Assembly: GCF_905171775.1 (NCBI RefSeq)
Contig: NC_053489.1
Span: forward strand, 152,189,642 to 152,253,641
Direction: 5' to 3'
Source: Rana temporaria
Lineage: Eukaryota > Chordata > Amphibia > Anura > Ranidae
DNA length: 64,000 nucleotides
How positions within the stretch are numbered: position 1 is the first letter of the stretch; each line of letters begins with the position of its first letter. Below are positions 45,883 to 55,731 of this stretch, in pieces. Position numbers and translations under genes: made by a program. Under the pieces are notes generated by a model that saw only the letters and a list, made by a program, of their open reading frames with translations, did no database searches and was not told the origin of the DNA.

Positions 45883-46619
45883 CTGAACGCCTCACAGCCA
45901 GGACAGTGAAGAAGCCTCCATCCCATGACACACTTCTATATACTTCACTGTTTTTAAACTGCTCACCGTACCGCAATAGTCCAATTGCCCACAACCCCCA
46001 AGTTTTGGTTTTTGGTTTGGGACCTAAATTCCAATCTCTATTCAACAGATTTTAAAGAGTGTTGAGCGCCTCACAGCCGGTGTCCTGTCGAGAAATGCCC
46101 CCTGTCGAGAAATGCCAGCCCAGTACTGCGCAGGCGCAGTGCTTGCGCAGTACGAAAAGCCTCCGAACATCGGAATTTAGGATCAGCTGTAGACGGTGCC
46201 TGCTCACAATAGCCGACACTGTGTCACACACTTATGATACTCGTGCAAGTCTGCAAGGGGCGGATTTCTTCATGATGGGCACGTGTGAGGGGGGGATGCC
46301 TACAGAAGGGGGCGTATTTTGTAATGATGGGCAGTGCTATTGCTTGTGTTAGCTCACTAACAGCACTGCCCTTCATTTCAAAATCTGCCCCCTTCTGTAG
46401 GCACCTGCCCCTCACACGTGCCCATCATGAAGAAATCCGTCCCTTGCAGACTTGCGTGAGCATCGGGAGCTTGTGGCACAGTGTCGGCTATTGTGCGCAG
46501 GCACCGTCTACAGCTGATCGTATATTTTGATGTTCTGAGGCTTTCGGCGGCTCCGTACTGAGCAAGCGCTGCGCCTGCAATGGGGGGTATTTCTCGTCAG
46601 AACACCAGGACGTGCATGA
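45883..46619. repeat. Non-satellite block within the array, copy 2
   Basis: Matches 42669-43405 at a constant offset of 3214 bp, including the foldback element (46079-46606). After it a short stretch (46620-46745) of two satellite units with gctgagcacctcacagccag ends the array. Confidence 0.9.
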
Positions 46620-46745
46620 GCTTCCATCCCATGACACACTTCTATATACTGCACTGATATCATAGAGTGCTGAGCACCTCACAGCCAGGACGTGCAGGAG
46701 CTCCCATCCCATGACACACTTCTATATTCTGCACTGATATCATAC

Positions 46746-47060
46746 AAACAATTTACGCAAACAACGTAAAAAATAAAGCGCCGTGTGGTCGTTTATTTCG
46801 GAATCGGCGTATCTCCTCATTTGCATAATCGTCGCGTAAATAAAGCGAAACGCCACCTAGCGGCCGGCCTGGAATTTCAGCCTAAGTTCCGACGGTGTAA
46901 CACAGTTACACCTGTCGGATCTTAGGCATATCTATGCGTAACTGATTCTATGAATCAGTCGCATAGATACGACCGGCACAACTCAGAGATACAACGGTGT
47001 ATCAGGAGATACATCGTCGTATCTCTATGTGAATCTGGCCCTCAATGTCAGTGCCACAAA
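46746..47060. mobile_element. Palindrome-rich MITE at the satellite edge
   Basis: Starts in acaaacaatttacgcaaa and contains mirrored words: ccgacggtgtaac/gttacacctgtcgg, ctatgcgtaactgattc/gaatcagtcgcatag, and gagatacaacgg/ccgtcgtatctc near the end. It ends close to ctggccctcaatgtc. No coding content; exact termini not established. Confidence 0.5.
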
Positions 47061-47069
47061 AGAATAAAA

Positions 47070-48125
47070 TAGAGAAGTCAGTGGCGGCTGGTGCTCCAAA
47101 TTTTTGGTGGGGCGCAAACGTAAAAAAAGAAAAAAATTGCAGCCTCACTGTGCCCATCAAATGCAGCCACTGTGGCATCAATTGTCACCACTGTGCCATG
47201 CCATTAAACGCAGCCACTGTGCCATCAATTGTCACCACTGTGCCATGCCATCAAACGCAGCCACTGTGCCATCAATTATCACCACTTTGCCATGCCATCA
47301 AATGCAGTCACTATGCCATCAATGCGCACCACTGTGCCATGCCATCAAATGCAGTCACTATGCCATGCCATCAAACGCAGCCACTGTGCCATCAATTATC
47401 ACCACTGTGCCATGCCATCAAATGCAGTCACTATGCCATCAATTCACACCACTGTGCCATGCCATCAAACACAGTCACTGCGCCATGCCGTCAAACGCAG
47501 CCGCTGTGCCATGCCATCAAACACAGTCACTGTGCCATGCCATCAAACGCAGCCTCTGTGCCATGCCAACAAACAAAGTCACTGTGCCATGCCATCAAAC
47601 GCAGTCACTGTGCCATGCCATCAAACGCAGCCACTGTGCCATGCTATCAAATGCAGTCACTGTGCCATGCCATCAAACGCAGCCGCTGTGCCATGCCATC
47701 AAACGCAGTCGCTGTGCCATGCCAAACGCAGTCGCTGTGCCATGCCATCAAACGCAGTCACTGTGCCATGCCATCAAACACAGCCACTGTGCCATCAATT
47801 GTCACCACTGTGCCATGCCATCAAACACAGCCACTGTGCCCCTCAATTGTCGCCACTGTGCCAGTTGTCACCACTATGCCCCTCAATTTTCGCCACTGTG
47901 CCAATTGTCACCACTGTGCCCTTAAATTGTTGCCACTGTGCCCATTGTCACTACTGTGCCCATTGATGCCACTGTGCCCATTGTCACTACTGTGCCCATT
48001 GTTGCCACTGTGCATGTCACTGTGCCCTTTAATTGTTGCCACTGTGCCCATTGTCACTACTGTGCCCATTGATGCCACTGTGCCATTTGTCGCCTCTGTG
48101 CCCATTGTCGCCACTGTGCCCTGTA
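47070..48125. repeat. 26-bp VNTR (cactgtgccatgccatcaaa type)
   Basis: Preceded by gtggcggctggtgctcc, a common start of a frog hAT-like repeat. The array is made of cactgtgccatgccatcaaa cgcagt units (26 bp) alternating with shorter caattgtcaccactgtgcc units. Toward the right the units shorten to cactgtgcccattgtcac. All three plus frames stay open for hundreds of codons, an artefact of the repeat. A related short array is at 57500-57660. Confidence 0.9.
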
Positions 48126-48477
48126 AAATGCACTTACCTTAATCCTTCGATGTCCCTCGATGTCTTCTTCTCCCGCCTTGGTGACGCTTCAGCCAATCAG
48201 GTTACCAATAACCAGAATCGGCGAACCTAATTGGCTGAGACGGCCGTCAGTCTAATCCAAGGAACGCACCCCATACGTTCCCTGGATAAGACATCCGGGA
48301 GGACGAGGGCTGTACACAGAAAGCCTATCAGAGCCGCTGGCTCTGATAGGCACTTCCGCACAGCCAACCAGCTGCCGTTATTCAGGTGGTCGGCGCTCAA
48401 TGTCCGGCCACTTTGAATAGACCAGCGGCAGCTGGCAATAATAACATACACGGTCGCATACATCGCGTCACGAGTAG
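48126..48477. repeat. Palindromic GC-rich sequence, MITE-like
   Basis: Inverted pairs: agccaatcaggtt/aacctaattggct (48191-48237), cctatcagagccgc/gctctgatagg near 48325-48350, and ccagctgccg/cggcagctgg (48368-48433). Probably parts of nested foldback MITEs. No gene. Confidence 0.5.
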
Positions 48478-48662
48478 CCGAAAGAAGCTGAACGTCGGTG
48501 CGGCTCTATGCGGCGCCTGCGCACCGACGTTCGGCTAGTTTCGGAAAATCGTGACGCGATAGATGCGACCGTCGGAAGCCTGTCGGAAGCCTGTCAATCA
48601 AATAGGAACGCCCAGTCCCGCAGCCCATACCCGGAAGCGGCGGTGAACCTCTACTTTAAGTA
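48450..48662. mobile_element. Partial MITE related to 62763-63221
   Basis: gaacgtcggtgcggctctat, gcgcctgcgcaccgacgttc, aggaacgcccagtcccgcag and ggaagcggcggtgaac all match, in order, the MITE at 62763-63221. It ends ctctactttaa, the TTAA-type terminus. The left terminus is missing or replaced. Confidence 0.7.
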
Positions 48663-49105
48663 CATGTCTCTCTATGGCTACTTTGCTGGTTCTTTTTGTT
48701 TTGTATTTCAGGTGACAAGCTGCCTGCTGTTGCTAGGAAGATTTACCTCAGCTGCTGAGCACTGGATTGGTGACAAATCCTTTGGCGGGAAACATCTAGC
48801 CAATAAGTGTCACCTTTTACTTATATCCTCTCCTGTGACTGGGCTGAGTCAGCAATTACCTCAGGTCTGTCAGCTGGACTCACCTCTGGATCTTTTGACC
48901 TGCTCTCCCACCCTCCCCTTTATTTCCCCTTGTCCCCTCGTTGCGGTCCCTCTTTATGTGGGTAATGTCGCCCACTTTGTGGATGGACAGTGGTTGGTAC
49001 GCTGTTGCTTGGTTTATATAAGGTATTACTGACTAAGCAAGTTGATCTGTTTTTGGTTATCAACAGTTCTGTTTGATATTGAAGGTTGACTTTGTGGGTG
49101 GACAG
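48663..49105. other. Unique flank with a roughly 110-bp direct repeat split by the composite hAT
   Basis: The text gtggatggacagtggttggta (broken here as gtggatgg + acagtggttggta) at about 48977 is echoed by gtggacagtggttggtaaac at 57784, just beyond the composite element, and the following gttgatctg/gttggtctg and ttctgtttg words also match. The open frame at 48508-49032 starts inside a MITE and has no domain. Confidence 0.5.
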
Positions 49106-49446
49106 CAGGCCCGGATTGGCCCATCGGGAGAACCGGGATAATTCCCGGTGGGCTGGTCGGGTTGCGGGCCGGTAGAAATAAAGTTGTGTGTGTCAGACAG
49201 CGCAGTCACTTTAGAAACTGTGTGCCCGCCGGCGCCGACTCACTGGCTGCCGAGTGCGCTCCTGGCTCCCTTTCCTCTGTCCTGTGCGTTTCCTCGCCCC
49301 CCCCCCCATGGAGGAGAGTTGGTTCATTCCCCGGCGTGCGCCGTGTGACGTCACGCCGGCGGCCGGTCTCTTGTTTACATAATCGCATCACTCCCCCCTT
49401 TCTCCCCCACACCTTATTCACAGCTTCACACAAGCCTGTCAGCGCT

Positions 49447-49577
49447 GCAGGTCCGGGCAAAGTTTGTGACTTTTCAAGTTACAAAGCAGGTGATTGGTTG
49501 CTAGAGACAATGGGGCAGTCCCAGCAACCAATCACCCGCCTTTAACTTGAAAAGTCACGCCCTTTGTCTGGACCTGC
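49447..49577. repeat. Inverted repeat, about 55-bp arms
   Basis: Left arm gcaggtccgggcaaag ... aagcaggtgattggttgct (49447-49502) pairs with right arm agcaaccaatcacccgcctt ... ctttgtctggacctgc (49523-49577), with a few mismatches and a 20-base loop. It lies inside the left part of the composite hAT element. Confidence 0.85.
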
Positions 49578-49679
49578 CATGCGTGCTTCCTGGCTGTGAA
49601 TAAGGTAGGACAGTGTGGAGAGGGGGAGGAAGGGGGGAATGCTGCGTTAATGAAAGGGACAGGCTGACTCCGCAAAAGA

Positions 49680-51557
49680 CTGTGATGGAGGGAGTCTGTA
49701 ATGGGGGGGATGTCTGAGATGGAGTGGGATCTGTGGTGGAGTGGGGTCTGATAGGGGGATCTGTAATGGAGTGGGGTCTGATGGGGGGAGATCTGTGGTA
49801 GAAGGAGAATCTGTGGTGGAGTGGGGTCTGATGGGGGGATCTGTGGTGAAGTGGGGATCTGTAATAGGGGGATCTGTAATGGGGTGGGGTCTGATGGGGA
49901 AGAACTGTGGTGAAGGGGGGTCTAATGGTGAAGATCTGTGGTGAAGGGGGTCTGATGGGGAAGATCTGTGATGGAGTGGGGTCTGATGGGAGGGATCTGT
50001 GGTAAAGCGGGGTCTGTAATGGGGTGGATATTTGATGGAGTGGGGTCTTATGGGGGGGATCTGTGGTCGAGTGGGGTCTGTAATGGGGGTGGATCTGTGA
50101 TGGAGTGGGGGTCTGATAGGGGGGATCTGTGGTGAAGTGGGGTCTGTAATGGGGGCGGATCTGTGATGGAGTGGGGTCTGATGGGGGGGATCTGTGATGG
50201 AGTGGGGTCTGTAATGGGAATAGATCTGTGATGGAGTGGGGTCTGATGGAGTGGGGTCTGTAATGGGGATGGATCTGTGATGGAGTGGGGTCTGTAATGG
50301 GGATGGATCTGTGATGGAGTGGGGTCTGATAGGGGAGGGGGTCTGTGATGAAGTGGGGTCTGATGGGGGGATCTGTGATGGAGTGGGGTCTGTAATGGGG
50401 ATGGATCTGTGATGGAGTGGGGTCTGTAATGGGGATGGATCTGTGATGGAGTGGGGTCTGAAAGGGGGATCTGTGGTGGAGTGGGGTCTGTAATGGGGTG
50501 GATCTGTGATGGAGTGGGGTCTGCTGGGGGGATCTGTGATGGGGGGGATCTGTGGTGGAGTGGGGATCTGTAATGGGGGGCATCTGTGATGGAGTTGGGT
50601 CTGATGGGGGATGTGTGGTGGAGGGGGGATCTGTAATGGGGGGGTCTGTGATGGAGTGGGGTCTGATGTGGGGGATCTGTGGTGGAATGGGGATCTGTGT
50701 TTGTGATGGGGGTGAAGGGGCCTGTAATGGAGGGATCTGGGGTGGGGGGGTCTGTGATGGAGGGGGTCTTTAACGGGACACACTGGGATGGCTGCCGTGC
50801 AAACAGGAGTTTCTCCTGTATGTAATATTTTGGCGCTCGTCCCGTCCCCTCCAAGGCTGCAGATAGATGGCCATCATTAAGGCTGCACTGTGTCACGGAG
50901 CCATGAACCAGACTTGGCGTGGGGTCTGTAATGGGGATGGATCTGTGATGGAGTGGGGTCTGATGGGGGGGATCTGTGATGGAGTGGGGTCTGTAATGGG
51001 AATAGATCTGTGATGGAGTGGGGTCTGATGGAGTGGGGTCTGTAATGGGGATGGATCTGTGATGGAGTGGGGTCTGTAATGGGGATGGATCTGTGATGGA
51101 GTGGGGTCTGATAGGGGAGGGGGTCTGTGATGAAGTGGGGTCTGATGGGGGTATCTGTGATGGAGTGGGGTCTGTAATGGGGATGGATCTGTGATGGAGT
51201 GGGGTCTGTAATGGGGATGGATCTGTGATGGAGTGGGGTCTGAAAGGGGGATCTGTGGTGGAGTGGGGTCTGTAATGGGGTGGATCTGTGATGGATTGGG
51301 GTCTGCTGGGGGGATCTGTGATGGGGGGGATCTGTGGTGGAGTGGGGATCTGTAATGGGGGGCATCTGTGATGGAGTTGGGTCTGATGGGGGATGTGTGG
51401 TGGAGGGGGGATCTGTAATGGGGGGGTCTGTGATGGAGTGGGGTCTGATGTGGGGGATCTGTGGTGGAATGGGGATCTGTGTTTGTGATGGGGGTGAAGG
51501 GGCCTGTAATGGAGGGATCTGGGGTGGGGGGGGTCTGTGATGGAGGGGGTCTTTAAC
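49680..51557. repeat. VNTR of gtctgtaatgg / gatctgtgatggagtgg units
   Basis: Consecutive variants of ggatctgtgatggagtgg and ggtctgtaatgggg with unit lengths of about 15-35 bp, purine-rich on the plus strand. It is interrupted at 50777-50919 by non-repeat sequence that is the right end of a 783-bp duplication. The long minus-strand frames rich in PxHHRSxxITDP are by-products. Confidence 0.9.
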
Positions 51558-51696
51558 GGGACACACTGGGATGGCTGCCGTGCAAACAGGAGTTTCTCCT
51601 GTATGTAATATTTTGGCGCCCGTCCCGTCCCCTCCAAGGCTGCAGATAGATGGCCATCATTAAGGCTGCACTGTGTCACGGAGCCATGAACCAGAC
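50132..51696. repeat. 783-bp tandem duplication that carries the LTR tip
   Basis: Copy A (about 50132-50913) and copy B (about 50915-51696) share the VNTR variant order, the non-repeat tail (gacacactgggatggctgcc, gtaatattttggcgc, ggccatcattaaggctg) and then cactg plus the first 23 bases of the chromovirus LTR (tgtcacggagccatgaacca + gac). In copy A the LTR stops there and is followed by ttggcg and VNTR; in copy B it continues into the full LTR. Few single-base differences. Confidence 0.93.
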
Positions 51697-52130
51697 GTAC
51701 AACAAGAGATAAGTGAAAATAAGAATGCTTTATTGAAAATCAAGCTGTAAAGCAAAAGTCCAAACGGATGGTGAACCCGAAGCAGAGTCTTTGCGAAGCC
51801 AGAGGTCAGGAACCAGCAGGGTAGTCAGACGAAGCCAGGATCAGGAACCAGCAGGGTAGTCAGACGAAGCCAGGATCAGGAACCAGCAGGGAAGTCAGAC
51901 GAAGCCAGGATCGGAACCAGAAGCAGCAGCAGTCTTAGAAGCATGTGAACACAAGAGGACCAAGCAAGGAACTGAAGCCACAGACCTCCTATATATATGA
52001 GCCAGGCATCCAGCTCCTCCCAGTGGGAAGGAGGAGCCGCAGGGTGGGAGGCTACAAGAAACCCAGAAACCAAGATGGCCGCCAGCACATGTCAAACGAA
52101 GGAGGACAGCAAGGAGGTAAGACCATGACA
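51674..52130 (-). repeat. 3' LTR of the chromovirus
   Basis: Same 457-bp length as the 5' LTR, with AATAAA (minus) at 51729-51734 for 3' end formation. The first 23 bases on the plus strand are also present as an isolated stub at 50891-50913. The pol reading frame runs on about 78 codons into this LTR before stopping. Confidence 0.93.
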
Positions 52131-54171
52131 GTACCTCCCCCTCAAGGGCCCCTCCTCCGCGGAGCAAAAAAGGTTTCTGAGGGAAGCGTGCGTGGAAGGC
52201 TCGGAGCAAGGCAGGAGCATGGACATCTGCGGAGGGAACCCAGGAACGCTCCTCTGGACCATAACCACGCCAGTGGACCAAAAACTGCACCCGACCGCGG
52301 ACCAGGCGTGAGTCCAGGATATTGCTCACCTCATACTCCTCATGATTGCCCACTTGGACCGGACGAGGCCGAGGAACCGAGGAAGTGAAGCGATTGCACA
52401 CCAGTGGCTTCAACAGGGAGACATGAAACACGTTGGAGATCCGCATGCCAGGTGGAAGCGCAAGGGCATAGGCTACCGGGTTTACCCTGCGAAGCACTCG
52501 GAAGGGACCAACAAAGCGAGGAGCCAGCTTGGGAGTGGGCACACGAAGGTTGAGGTTGCGGGTGGACAACCATACACGGTCTCCGACCTGGTAGGAAGGA
52601 GCAGGCGCTCGTCTGCGATCAGCCTGGAGTTTCTGGCGCTGCGCAGAGACCTCAAGGGACTTCTGGATCTGTACCCAAGAAGCACGTAGGACGGAAAGGT
52701 GATCCTCCACAGCCGGAATATCCTGGGGAGAGAATGCCTCCGGTAACACGGCAGGTTGGAACCCATAATTGACCATGAAGGGAGACGTCCCAGAGGAAGA
52801 GTTCACCGCCGTGTTCCTGGCAAACTCAGCCCAAGGCAGGAGGTCAACCCAATTGTCTTGGTGATCGGAGACATAGCAACGAAGGAATTGCTCCAAGGCC
52901 TGATTGGATCGTTCTGCGGCCCCATTGGACTGAGGGTGGTAGGCCGAGGAGAAGGAGAGATGAATCCCCAACTGGGAGCAAAAGGCGCGCCAGAACCTGG
53001 ACACAAACTGACTCCCCCGATCCGACACAATCTCCTTGGGCAAACCGTGCAACCGGAAGACCTCCCTGGCAAAAATCGTGGCCAACTCTGGTGCAGAGGG
53101 TAACTTCTTGAGAGGAACACAGTGGCACATTTTGGAAAACCGATCCACAATCATGAGAATGACCGTATGGCCTCGGGATGCAGGGAGGTCCACGATGAAA
53201 TCCATCCCCAGGTGCGACCATGGGCGCTCCCCAGTGGCTATGGGTTGCAGAAGGCCCAACGGAAGGTGCCGAGGGGACTTACTCTGGGCACAAACGGAGC
53301 ATGCCGCTACATATGCGGCGATGTCGGAACGTAGGGAAGGCCACCAGAACAGACGTGAAACAGCCCAGGACAGCTGATTCTTTCCAGGATGCCCCGCGGT
53401 CTTGGAGTTATGGTAGGTTCGCAACAACCGAGTGCGCAACTCCTCAGGCACAAAACATCTGCCGTTGGGTCTCCCAGAGGGAGCACCAGATTGAGCCGCC
53501 AAAATCTGCTCACCCAGGGGAGAGGTCAGGCTTGTGCGAATGGCGGCCAGGATCTGATTCGGAGGTATGACCGAAGTCGGAATCGATTCTTCCCTGGACA
53601 GCTCGGAGTACTGCCGTGATAAGGCATCCGCCCTGATGTTCTTGGAACCGGGTAGGTAGGAGACCACGTAATAAAAACGTGACAAGAACAGAGCCCATCT
53701 GGCCTGACGTGGTGACAATCTCTTGGCCTCAGAAAGGTAGGTCAGATTCTTGTGGTCCGTCAAGATGAGAACCGGAACCACCGAACCCTCGAGCAAGTGC
53801 CTCCATTCTTTAAGAGCCTGTACGATGGCCAATAACTCCCTGTCACCAATCTGATAGTTGCACTCCGCGGGAGACAGTTTCCGGGAGTAAAACCCACAAG
53901 GAAGCAGAGGACCCTCTGGTGTTCTACGCTGAGACAGAAGAGCGCCTACTCCCGTCTCAGACGCGTCCACCTCGAGGACAAAGGGCAACCCAGGGTTGGG
54001 ATGCGACAGAATCGGAGCCGACACAAAGGCGGACTTTAGGGCCTCAAAAGCTCGGATGGCCTCGAGCGGCCAGACCTGGGAATTACTGCCCTTCCTGGTC
54101 AGATCCGTGAGAGGCTTGGCCAGCATGGAAAAGTCCCTGATGAACTTCCGATAATAATTGGCGAAGCCCAA
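51895..54171 (-). CDS. Chromovirus pol, second part: RNase H, integrase, chromodomain
   Basis: 758 codons in the same frame as the first part, after the stop. RNase H: VLEVDASETGVGALLSQ (about 66-82), LTDHKNLTYL, ALSR. Integrase: zinc site H254, H261, C291, C294; catalytic D324, D384 and E420 (D-x59-D-x35-E, typical); GPY/F-like FVGPFRVLRRVNPVAYAL; chromodomain at about 612-662 (EYEVSNILDSRLVRGRVQF + LVHWRGYGPEERSW), which in the family steers insertion to modified chromatin. Residues from about 681 on are translated LTR and probably not native. Confidence 0.9.
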   Translation of the reverse strand: MGFANYYRKFIRDFSMLAKPLTDLTRKGSNSQVWPLEAIRAFEALKSAFVSAPILSHPNPGLPFVLEVDASETGVGALLSQRRTPEGPLLPCGFYSRKLSPAECNYQIGDRELLAIVQALKEWRHLLEGSVVPVLILTDHKNLTYLSEAKRLSPRQARWALFLSRFYYVVSYLPGSKNIRADALSRQYSELSREESIPTSVIPPNQILAAIRTSLTSPLGEQILAAQSGAPSGRPNGRCFVPEELRTRLLRTYHNSKTAGHPGKNQLSWAVSRLFWWPSLRSDIAAYVAACSVCAQSKSPRHLPLGLLQPIATGERPWSHLGMDFIVDLPASRGHTVILMIVDRFSKMCHCVPLKKLPSAPELATIFAREVFRLHGLPKEIVSDRGSQFVSRFWRAFCSQLGIHLSFSSAYHPQSNGAAERSNQALEQFLRCYVSDHQDNWVDLLPWAEFARNTAVNSSSGTSPFMVNYGFQPAVLPEAFSPQDIPAVEDHLSVLRASWVQIQKSLEVSAQRQKLQADRRRAPAPSYQVGDRVWLSTRNLNLRVPTPKLAPRFVGPFRVLRRVNPVAYALALPPGMRISNVFHVSLLKPLVCNRFTSSVPRPRPVQVGNHEEYEVSNILDSRLVRGRVQFLVHWRGYGPEERSWVPSADVHAPALLRAFHARFPQKPFLLRGGGALEGEVLSWSYLLAVLLRLTCAGGHLGFWVSCSLPPCGSSFPLGGAGCLAHIYRRSVASVPCLVLLCSHASKTAAASGSDPGFV

Positions 54172-54213
54172 AAAGCGCTGCAGGGAACGAAGACCACTGG
54201 GCTGGGGCCACTG

Positions 54214-55731
54214 TTAGACAGCCGAAACCTTCTCAGGATCCATGGAGAACCCCTCAGCGGAAATGATGTAACCTAGGAAGGTTACCTGGGATCGGTGAAA
54301 TTCGCATTTCTCAAGCTTACCGAACAGCTTGTTCTCTCGTAACCGTTGCAACACTCGTTTGACATCCAGAATGTGGGCCTCCATGGATTCAGAATATACC
54401 AAGATGTCATCCAAATAGACCACCACACACTGCTGCAACAGATCACGGAAAACATCATTGATGAATTCCTGAAAGACTGCGGGCGCATTGCACAACCCAA
54501 AGGGCATAACCAAGGATTCATAATGACCGGTCCGGGTGTTAAACGCGGTCTTCCACTCATCGCCCGCCTTGATCCTTACCAGGTTATATGCCGCCCTCAG
54601 GTCGAGTTTGGTAAAGACCGTGGCCCCTTTAAGGCGATCGAACAGCTCGGAAATCAAGGGTATCGGGTAAGCGTTCTTGATCGTGATGCGATTGAGACCC
54701 CTGTAATCGATGCAAGGCCTCAACTCACCGCCCTTCTTTTTCACAAAGAAAAATCCAGCCCCTGCCGGGGACGAGGATTTGCGAATGTGCCCGCGTGAAA
54801 GCGCCTCCATCACGTACTCCTCCATGGCCTCATTCTCCGCTACCGACAGTGGATAGACCCTGCCACGAGGAGGAACGGCACCAGGTTGTAACTCTATGGC
54901 GCAATCGTATGGGCGGTGCGGAGGTAGGGCAACCGCACGCACCTTATCGAATACATCCCGGTACTCCTCATATTCAGGAGGCAACAGAGAGTCCGAGGAA
55001 GTACACAGCAACTTGACAGGCCCATGGATGCAACTAGCCCCACACTGCGGTGACCACGAGAGGATCTCGGCCGATCTCCAATCGAAAGTCGGATTATGCT
55101 TCTGGAGCCAGGGGTACCCCAAGACCACCGAGTAGTGTGGAGACGAAATAACCTGGAAGCAGACCGTCTCTCTGTGAACGGCACCAATGGCTATCCCCAC
55201 TGGAAGGGTCTCATGAGTCACGTGTGACGGCTGGAGGGGTCTGCCGTCTATCGCCTCAAGAGCCAGCGGGGAACCTCGAGACTGCAGAGGAATGGAATTG
55301 GCGGCAGCGAACACACTATCAATGAACAAACCACCAGCACCAGAGTCCACCAACGCCTGGGTCATCACCGAGCCCCCGACCCAGGAGAGGACAACAGTGA
55401 TCAGTGGTTTGTCACCACGGGAAACCGGGGACGAGGAGACTCCACCCAAGATCTGCCCCTGACAGGATCTCAGGTGCGAGCGTTTCCCGGACGGTTCGGA
55501 CATGCCAACCGAAAATGACCATGCATCGGCCCTCGCGTCTCCGGAGTGCCCTCTCCCCCTCGGACAGGCGAGCAAACCCCAGCTGCATGGGTTCATCCCC
55601 AGACAAGTCAACCCCAGGAGGCGTGGGAGGAGAGGGAGGCACGGGTGGGACAGCAAACTTAGGCGCCAAACTGTTAGGAGGCCTCCGCAGGCACTCCTTA
55701 AAGGAAGGTCTCTCCCTGAGTCTGGTGTCAA
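54214..55731 (-). CDS. Chromovirus pol, first part: protease and reverse transcriptase
   Basis: The real entry is probably by frameshift from gag; the listed 5' limit is only where the frame opens. Seen: protease active site ALVDSGAGGLFID (about residues 126-138), HRPYDCAIELQPGAVPP linker, RT blocks GHIRKSSSPAGAGFFFVKKK, LRPCIDYRGLNRITIKN, TKLDLRAAYNLVRI, ESLVMPFGLCNAPAVFQEF, and the catalytic VVVYLDDILVYS (YLDD at about 439-442). The frame ends at a TAA (54216-54214) soon after FLGYIISAEGFSMDPEKV, between RT and RNase H, where related elements continue; the reading frame is the same on both sides of this single stop. Confidence 0.9.
   Translation of the reverse strand: MTPDSGRDLPLRSACGGLLTVWRLSLLSHPCLPLLPRLLGLTCLGMNPCSWGLLACPRGRGHSGDARADAWSFSVGMSEPSGKRSHLRSCQGQILGGVSSSPVSRGDKPLITVVLSWVGGSVMTQALVDSGAGGLFIDSVFAAANSIPLQSRGSPLALEAIDGRPLQPSHVTHETLPVGIAIGAVHRETVCFQVISSPHYSVVLGYPWLQKHNPTFDWRSAEILSWSPQCGASCIHGPVKLLCTSSDSLLPPEYEEYRDVFDKVRAVALPPHRPYDCAIELQPGAVPPRGRVYPLSVAENEAMEEYVMEALSRGHIRKSSSPAGAGFFFVKKKGGELRPCIDYRGLNRITIKNAYPIPLISELFDRLKGATVFTKLDLRAAYNLVRIKAGDEWKTAFNTRTGHYESLVMPFGLCNAPAVFQEFINDVFRDLLQQCVVVYLDDILVYSESMEAHILDVKRVLQRLRENKLFGKLEKCEFHRSQVTFLGYIISAEGFSMDPEKVSAV

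Noticed and set aside
47045..48142. 365-, 273- and 245-codon plus frames rich in CHAIK and ATVP
   Set aside because: All three frames of the same 26-bp VNTR are open at once, which is composition, not coding.
48508..49032. 174-codon plus frame with hydrophobic stretches
   Set aside because: It starts inside a MITE, has no recognisable domain, and its flank is a host direct repeat.
49555..51679. Long minus frames up to 543 codons rich in PxHHRSxxITDP
   Set aside because: By-products of the GTCTGTAATGG-type VNTR; overlapping frames are open together and two of them run across the recent duplication.
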